A DNA stretch of 64,000 nucleotides, taken from JAVBLG01 sp031553655. GTDB taxonomy: Bacteria; Desulfobacterota; Desulfovibrionia; Desulfovibrionales; Desulfovibrionaceae. The notes under the pieces are model-generated. The model worked only from the letters and a program-made list of their open reading frames with translations. It was not told where the DNA came from and did no database searches. The position numbers were made by a program, and so were the translations under genes. Positions 60,002-64,000 of this stretch are shown here, piece by piece. The stretch is taken from assembly GCA_031553655.1 (NCBI GenBank), contig JAVBLG010000025.1, positions 4,694 through 68,693 of the forward strand. The letters are read 5' to 3'. The stretch's first letter is position 1. Each line of letters starts with the position of its first letter.

Positions 60002-60907
60002 ATGGAAGAATTCCTGCAACAGCTTATAAACGGCTTGGCCGTAGGTGGAGTGTATGCCTTGGTGGCCTTGGGCTACACCATGGTCTACGGGGTGCTGAAG
60101 CTCATCAACTTCGCCCACGGAGACTTGTTCACCATAGGCGCTTATCTTGGTATGACCCTGCTGCTGGGAACCGGCCTGGCCGGGCATGTTCCCCCGTCCG
60201 TGGCCCTGCTGCTGGTTTTTGTGATGGTGGCCGGGCTGGTGGCCGTACTGGGCTTTGTACTGGAGCGGGTGGCCTATCGCCCGCTGCGCCAGGCCGGCCG
60301 CCTGTCGGCCGTTGTTTCCGCCCTGGGGGCTTCAATTTTCTTCCAGAATGCCGTGATGCTCATTTATGGCGCGCGCCCATTCGTATACCCCAGCGAACTG
60401 CGCCCCTCCTTCACCCTGAATCTTCTGGGTCTGGAGGTGCCGGGAATGCGCGTGCTGGTAATAGGCGTGAGCATTCTGCTCATGCTGGCACTCTACTCTT
60501 TTATTCACCACACCCGCATGGGCGGGGCAATACGCGCCTCGGCCATTGATCAGGGCGCGGCCAAACTCATGGGCATAAACGTCGATCGGGTCATTTCCAT
60601 AGTATTTATGATCGGCCCCGGGCTCGGCGGCGCGGCCGGGGTTCTGGTGGGGCTGTACTATGGCCAGGTGGATTTCACCATGGGCTGGTCTTACGGCCTT
60701 AAAGCATTTACCGCCGCCATTTTAGGCGGCATCGGGAACATACCGGGGGCCATGCTCGGCGGCCTGCTGCTCGGCGTTATCGAAGCCATGAGCGCGGCCT
60801 ATATTGCCATGGCCTGGAAAGACGCCATCGCTTTTCTGGTGCTGATCGTCATCCTCATTGTGCGTCCAACCGGCATACTCGGCGAGAGGGTGGCCGACAA
60901 ACTATGA
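60002..60907 (+). CDS. livH: Branched-chain amino-acid ABC transporter permease LivH
   Basis: 301 residues from the ATG at 60002; the longer frame translates the upstream hairpin. About eight membrane spans. LivH signatures: QQLINGLAVGGVYALVALGY, YGVLKLINFAHGDLFTIGAY, and AILGGIGNIPGAMLGGLLLG. Its stop overlaps the livM start by 4 bases. Confidence 0.95.
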   Translation: MEEFLQQLINGLAVGGVYALVALGYTMVYGVLKLINFAHGDLFTIGAYLGMTLLLGTGLAGHVPPSVALLLVFVMVAGLVAVLGFVLERVAYRPLRQAGRLSAVVSALGASIFFQNAVMLIYGARPFVYPSELRPSFTLNLLGLEVPGMRVLVIGVSILLMLALYSFIHHTRMGGAIRASAIDQGAAKLMGINVDRVISIVFMIGPGLGGAAGVLVGLYYGQVDFTMGWSYGLKAFTAAILGGIGNIPGAMLGGLLLGVIEAMSAAYIAMAWKDAIAFLVLIVILIVRPTGILGERVADKL

Positions 60908-61914
60908 ACGGGCGGCCGTTGCTTTATACCGGAATTTTCGCCCTACTGGCGGTTCTTCCGCTGTTTCTCGACGCCTATTGGGTAGACCTTGGGGTGAGTA
61001 TCGGACTTTACGCCCTTCTGGCCCTGTCACTCAATGTCATTCTGGGGCAGGCCGGCATATTCCATATGGGGCATGCCGCCTTTTACGCCATAGGGGCTTA
61101 TGCCACGGCCATTCTCAACACCCAGTTCCAAATTCCCGTGCTGTGGCTGCTGCCGGTTTCGGGCATGGCGGCCGGACTTTTCGCCATGATTGTGGCCCGC
61201 CCCATAATTCACCTGCGCGGTGACTATCTGCTTATTGTCACCATAGGCATTGTGGAAATAGTGCGCATCGCCCTGATCAATGATCCGGGCGGACTCACCG
61301 GCGGCTCCAACGGCATTTTCGGCATATCACGTCCGGTAATTTTCGGTTTTAAAATCAGCAAGGGCTGGCAATTCTATTATCTGATTTGGGGCTTCGCCGC
61401 CCTGAGCATCATGCTTTTCAGAATGCTTGCCCATTCGCGTTTCGGGCGGGCCCTGAGCTACATCAAGGAAGACGAAACCGCCGCCTCGGGTTGCGGGGTG
61501 GATACCTCCCATTACAAGCTGATGGCCTTTGTAATCGGGGCTGTGTGGGCGGGCATGGCCGGAAATCTGTATGCGGCAAAAATGACTATAATCGCCCCGG
61601 AGTCTTTCAGCTTTTTGGAATCGGTAATCATTTTCGCAGTGGTTATTCTGAGCGGTGGCAGCCAGCTTGGAGTATTGGTAAGCACATTTCTTTTCATCGG
61701 CCTGCCGGAAGTGCTGCGCGAGCTTTCCAGCGCGCGTATGCTGGTATTTGGCTTGGCCATGATGATTATGATGGTGTGGCGGCCTCAGGGGATTATGCCC
61801 CCTGGTCCGCGTAAGTATAAAATGTCTGCGCCGGACGGAACAGGCAAGGCTGGGGAAGAAACAGCGGAAAACAGCGCCCAGGCGCAAACCACGGACGCGG
61901 GAGGCCGGGCGTGA
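60904..61914 (+). CDS. livM: Branched-chain amino-acid ABC transporter permease LivM
   Basis: 336 residues, ~9-10 spans: LSLNVILGQAGIFHMGHAAF, GDYLLIVTIGIVEIVRIALI, and VVILSGGSQLGVLVSTFLFI. The last ~35 residues are a polar, Ala/Glu/Thr-rich cytoplasmic tail beyond the usual end. Its stop overlaps the livG start by 4 bases. Confidence 0.95.
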   Translation: MNGRPLLYTGIFALLAVLPLFLDAYWVDLGVSIGLYALLALSLNVILGQAGIFHMGHAAFYAIGAYATAILNTQFQIPVLWLLPVSGMAAGLFAMIVARPIIHLRGDYLLIVTIGIVEIVRIALINDPGGLTGGSNGIFGISRPVIFGFKISKGWQFYYLIWGFAALSIMLFRMLAHSRFGRALSYIKEDETAASGCGVDTSHYKLMAFVIGAVWAGMAGNLYAAKMTIIAPESFSFLESVIIFAVVILSGGSQLGVLVSTFLFIGLPEVLRELSSARMLVFGLAMMIMMVWRPQGIMPPGPRKYKMSAPDGTGKAGEETAENSAQAQTTDAGGRA

Positions 61915-62681
61915 GCGACCTTCTCGAACTTCAGGACGTGGTCATGGCCTTTGGCGGGCTGGTGGCGGTGAACGAAGTCAGCTTCACCGTGGAAGAGAAC
62001 AGCATTGTGGGGCTGATTGGCCCCAACGGAGCGGGCAAAACCACAGTTTTCAACTGCATTACCGGCAACTATCCCCCGCGGTCCGGAAAAATTCTTTTTC
62101 GTGGCGCAGCCATAACCGGTAAGCCTCCTCATGCCGTGGTAAAATTGGGGATTGCCCGTACTTTTCAGAGTATAAGGCTTTTTCCCAATCTGCCGGTAAT
62201 TGAAAATGTTCTGGCTGGGCGGCACTGCCGCCTTAAGTCCGGGCTTGTGGCCTCCATGTTCCACAGTAAAACCCAGCGCCGCGAAGAAAGTGAATCTCTG
62301 GAACTGGCCATGCGCGAGCTGGAATTTGTAGGGCTGACCGCCCGCCGCGAAGAACGCGCCGGGGGGCTTTCCTACGGCAATCAACGCTTGCTGGAAATTG
62401 CCAGGGCGCTGGCCTCCGAGCCCAGCCTGCTCATTCTGGACGAACCCGCAGGCGGCATGAACGAACAAGAAACGGCCGCCCTTACCGACACCATACAATC
62501 CATACGCGGGCGAGGTATAACCGTTCTGCTCATAGAGCACGACATGCGCCTGGTTATGCGCCTGTGCGAAAAACTGATAGTGCTTGAGAACGGCATAAAG
62601 ATCGCCTCCGGTTCTCCCGAGTCCGTGCGCAAGAATCCAGCGGTGATAGAGGCTTATCTTGGCTCTGATACTGACTGGTAA
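61911..62681 (+). CDS. livG: Branched-chain amino-acid ABC transporter ATPase LivG
   Basis: 256 residues from a GTG at 61911 overlapping livM. Walker A GLIGPNGAGKTTVFNC, Q-loop IARTFQSIRLFPNLPVIENV, signature LSYGNQRLLEIARALASEP, Walker B LLILDEPAGGMNEQE, H-loop LLIEHDMRLVM. The final Asp-Trp-stop codons lie within a 66-bp perfect palindrome. Confidence 0.95.
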   Translation: MSDLLELQDVVMAFGGLVAVNEVSFTVEENSIVGLIGPNGAGKTTVFNCITGNYPPRSGKILFRGAAITGKPPHAVVKLGIARTFQSIRLFPNLPVIENVLAGRHCRLKSGLVASMFHSKTQRREESESLELAMRELEFVGLTARREERAGGLSYGNQRLLEIARALASEPSLLILDEPAGGMNEQETAALTDTIQSIRGRGITVLLIEHDMRLVMRLCEKLIVLENGIKIASGSPESVRKNPAVIEAYLGSDTDW

Positions 62682-62738
62682 TTCCGGTTTCATATAAAAA
62701 TTGCGCGCAATTTTTATATGAAACCGGAATTACCAGTC
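62673..62738. repeat. Perfect 66-bp palindrome at the livG 3' end
   Basis: 33-bp arms with no loop and no mismatch, centre between 62705 and 62706 (GCGCGC). It runs from the last two codons of livG outward. The left arm starts GACTGGTAATTCCGGTTTC. Confidence 0.97.
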
Positions 62739-62956
62739 GGCTGCCCGTGCGTTGTTAGGGCAGCCCGGCTGCGCAGCATCCGTAACGTAGGCGGTAGCGC
62801 CAGCGGCCGCCGTACAAAATCCGATGCCGAGCCGCCGTTGAAAGGCGGCGCAGGCCAATGAGACTCAAGCTAAAAAAGTAATTTCAGGTAGATGTAATAT
62901 TTCAAAATTGAAATACTATAAATAGATATGGTTTCTATTTGGGATTGAAATAAGGA
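62739..62956. other. livG-livF spacer
   Basis: After the palindrome: a GGCTGCCC/GGGCAGCC hairpin (62740-62768), GC-rich sequence, then AT-rich sequence with a TTTCAAAATTGAAA palindrome near 62900. No gene. A separate livF promoter could lie in the AT-rich part. Confidence 0.5.
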
Positions 62957-62965
62957 TTGGAACTG

Positions 62966-63682
62966 ATGTCATTTTTGGAACTGCGCGGCGTACATGTCAA
63001 TTACGGAGGCGTAGAAGCCCTGCACGGCATTGATTTGCAGGTGCGCGAGGGTGAAATCGTCGCTGTGCTCGGAGCCAACGGCGCGGGCAAGAGCACCACT
63101 CTCATGAGCATAAGCGGGCTGGTACGCCCGGCAAAGGGCGAAATTCTGTTCCAGGGCCGTCCCCTGCATCAGATGCCCAGCCATGAAATTGTGCGTCTGG
63201 GCATTACCCAATCCCCAGAAGGACGCCGGGTGTTCGGCACCCTTTCCGTAAGGCGCAATTTGCTGCTTGGCGCTTTTATCATTGACGACAATAAGCGCAT
63301 AGCCGAATCGTTGGAATGGATATACACCCTCTTCCCCCGCCTCAAGGAGAGAAGCAAACAGCTCGCCGGCACCCTTTCCGGCGGTGAACAGCAAATGCTG
63401 GCCATAGGCCGCGCCCTGATGAGCCAGCCCAAAGTGCTGCTGCTGGACGAGCCTTCGCTGGGTCTGGCCCCGTTGCTGGTGCGCTCCATATTTGAAACCA
63501 TACAAGAAATTAACAAAAGCGGCGTAACCGTGGTTCTGGTGGAACAGAATGCCAGAGCCGCGCTGAAGCTGGCCACGCGCGGCTATGTGCTTGAAGTGGG
63601 GCATGTGGTGATGGAAGACAACGCCGCCGCCCTGCTGGCCAACCCCAGTGTGCGCGAGGCCTACTTGGGCGGCCAGGATTAA
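62966..63682 (+). CDS. livF: Branched-chain amino-acid ABC transporter ATPase LivF
   Basis: 238 residues from the ATG at 62966 (AAGG ~9 bases upstream; a TTG at 62957 is rejected). Walker A AVLGANGAGKSTTLMSI, LGITQSPEGRRVFGTLSV (LivF-specific), signature TLSGGEQQMLAIGRALMSQP, Walker B VLLLDEPSLGLAPLLV, VVLVEQNARAALKLA. Separated from livG by 284 bp, against the usual tight spacing. H1c starts directly after its stop. Confidence 0.95.
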   Translation: MSFLELRGVHVNYGGVEALHGIDLQVREGEIVAVLGANGAGKSTTLMSISGLVRPAKGEILFQGRPLHQMPSHEIVRLGITQSPEGRRVFGTLSVRRNLLLGAFIIDDNKRIAESLEWIYTLFPRLKERSKQLAGTLSGGEQQMLAIGRALMSQPKVLLLDEPSLGLAPLLVRSIFETIQEINKSGVTVVLVEQNARAALKLATRGYVLEVGHVVMEDNAAALLANPSVREAYLGGQD

Positions 63683-63828
63683 GGGTTGTCTCCAAATGCG
63701 CCTTTTGTCCAATGGCTGCGTCAAGCGGGCCTTTTTGCTCCGGTCGAGTACCATAAGAGTACACTCGCTACGCAAAAAGGCCCGCTTTTCTCGCCCTTGA
63801 ATCAAAATACGCTATTTGGAGACACCCC
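63683..63828 (+). repeat. Long hairpin element H1, copy c (after livF)
   Basis: 146 nt beginning at the base after the livF stop. Outer arms GGGTTGTCTCCAAAT/ATTTGGAGACACCCC, inner arms GCGGGCCTTTTTG/CAAAAAGGCCCGC (perfect). Tip core 63740-63767: CCGGTCGAGTACC-ATAAGAGTACACTCG. Left arm shares TTTTGTCC and CTGCGTCAA with H1b. Confidence 0.88.
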
Positions 63829-63863
63829 TTATGGCGGCGGCAAAAACTGTACTCTTATTCTAA

Positions 63864-64000
63864 GGAAGCGCTGATTTAATGTCCCCTGAAGGGATCGTCA
63901 AAAGGATAGTTTTGTGTTAAATTTTTTCATCATTTTAAGGAGAAAAGCATGAAACGTCCCAGTTTGAGCGACATCGAATACGGCATGCGCAAGCGCACAA
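63864..64000 (+). mobile_element. Left end of an IS5-family insertion sequence (cut by window edge)
   Basis: The terminal repeat reads GGAAGCGCTGATTTAA and is directly preceded by CTAA (63860-63863), the YTAR target duplicated by IS5-type elements. The transposase start follows at 63949. The rest is beyond the window. Confidence 0.75.
63949..64000 (+). CDS. IS5-family transposase, first 17 residues
   Basis: ATG with AAGGAG upstream, beginning MKRPSLSDIEYGMRKRT, like the N-termini of IS5-group DDE transposases (xDIEYxxRKR). Too short to tell whether it is intact. Confidence 0.7.
   Translation, partial: MKRPSLSDIEYGMRKRT

Overview
The window looks like chromosome from an anaerobic, flagellated member of the Desulfovibrionales (Desulfovibrio-like, moderate to high GC). 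The grounds are gene content and order: Pta-AckA acetate/ATP metabolism, rubrerythrin, a TupA tungstate-binding protein, GTP-type PEP carboxykinase, a fused PutA, a complete Liv transporter, the yceD-rpmF-plsX-fabH-fabG-acpP-fabF-glyA cluster and the trigger factor-clpP-clpX-lon cluster. This is inference from families and synteny; no rRNA or tRNA gene is present to fix the taxonomy.

Layout. 1-2.6 kb: end of pta, ackA, rubrerythrin. 2.8-7.6 kb: a wHTH/Rossmann regulator, an XRE regulator, ctpA, ndk-proC, an Lrp regulator. 7.7-11.3 kb (minus): uvrA and a DUF554 membrane protein. 11.4-23.6 kb: a late flagellar block (flgI, a FlgJ-like rod-binding protein, flgN, flgK, flgL, csrA, fliW, a ferredoxin-like protein, flagellin), with four sigma-54-type promoters. 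23.6-26.4 kb (minus): RNase J and a GT2 glycosyltransferase. 26.6-32.7 kb: tig-clpP-clpX-lon. 32.8-37.4 kb: hybrid histidine kinase, pckA, macrodomain protein. 37.5-45.3 kb: mutL (minus), a Cys-rich small protein, tupA (minus), a small secreted protein, a PAS-containing chemoreceptor, an XRE regulator (minus), DUF523. 45.5-52.5 kb (minus): the fatty-acid/phospholipid cluster ending in glyA. 52.8-55.3 kb: uspA, hisC, cmk. 55.4-58.5 kb (minus): putA, divergent from livKHMG-livF (58.8-63.7 kb). At the right edge lies the left end of an IS5-type element with a CTAA target sequence beside it.

The genes form coherent modules: a flagellar hook/filament module with its CsrA-FliW post-transcriptional control pair; a proteostasis module; a membrane-lipid module coupled to L32 and serine/glycine metabolism; and an amino-acid uptake and oxidation module (Liv + PutA, with ProC elsewhere for synthesis).

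The least ordinary things are: (1) a flagellin whose variable region is replaced by seven ~50-residue repeats, predicted to be a seven-bladed beta-propeller; (2) two families of long (~120-150 nt) hairpin elements, H1 (3 copies) and H2 (2 copies), with a conserved core at the tip and arms that differ between copies but still pair, mostly sitting directly after stop codons, with one in the flgL 5' leader and one inside the fab operon; (3) a perfect 66-bp palindrome overlapping the end of livG; (4) a minus-strand locus of two tiny ORFs (35 and 26 aa) with good ribosome-binding sites and a terminator, upstream of flagellin; (5) a FlgJ-like protein with tandem-repeat low-complexity sequence where a muramidase domain might be.
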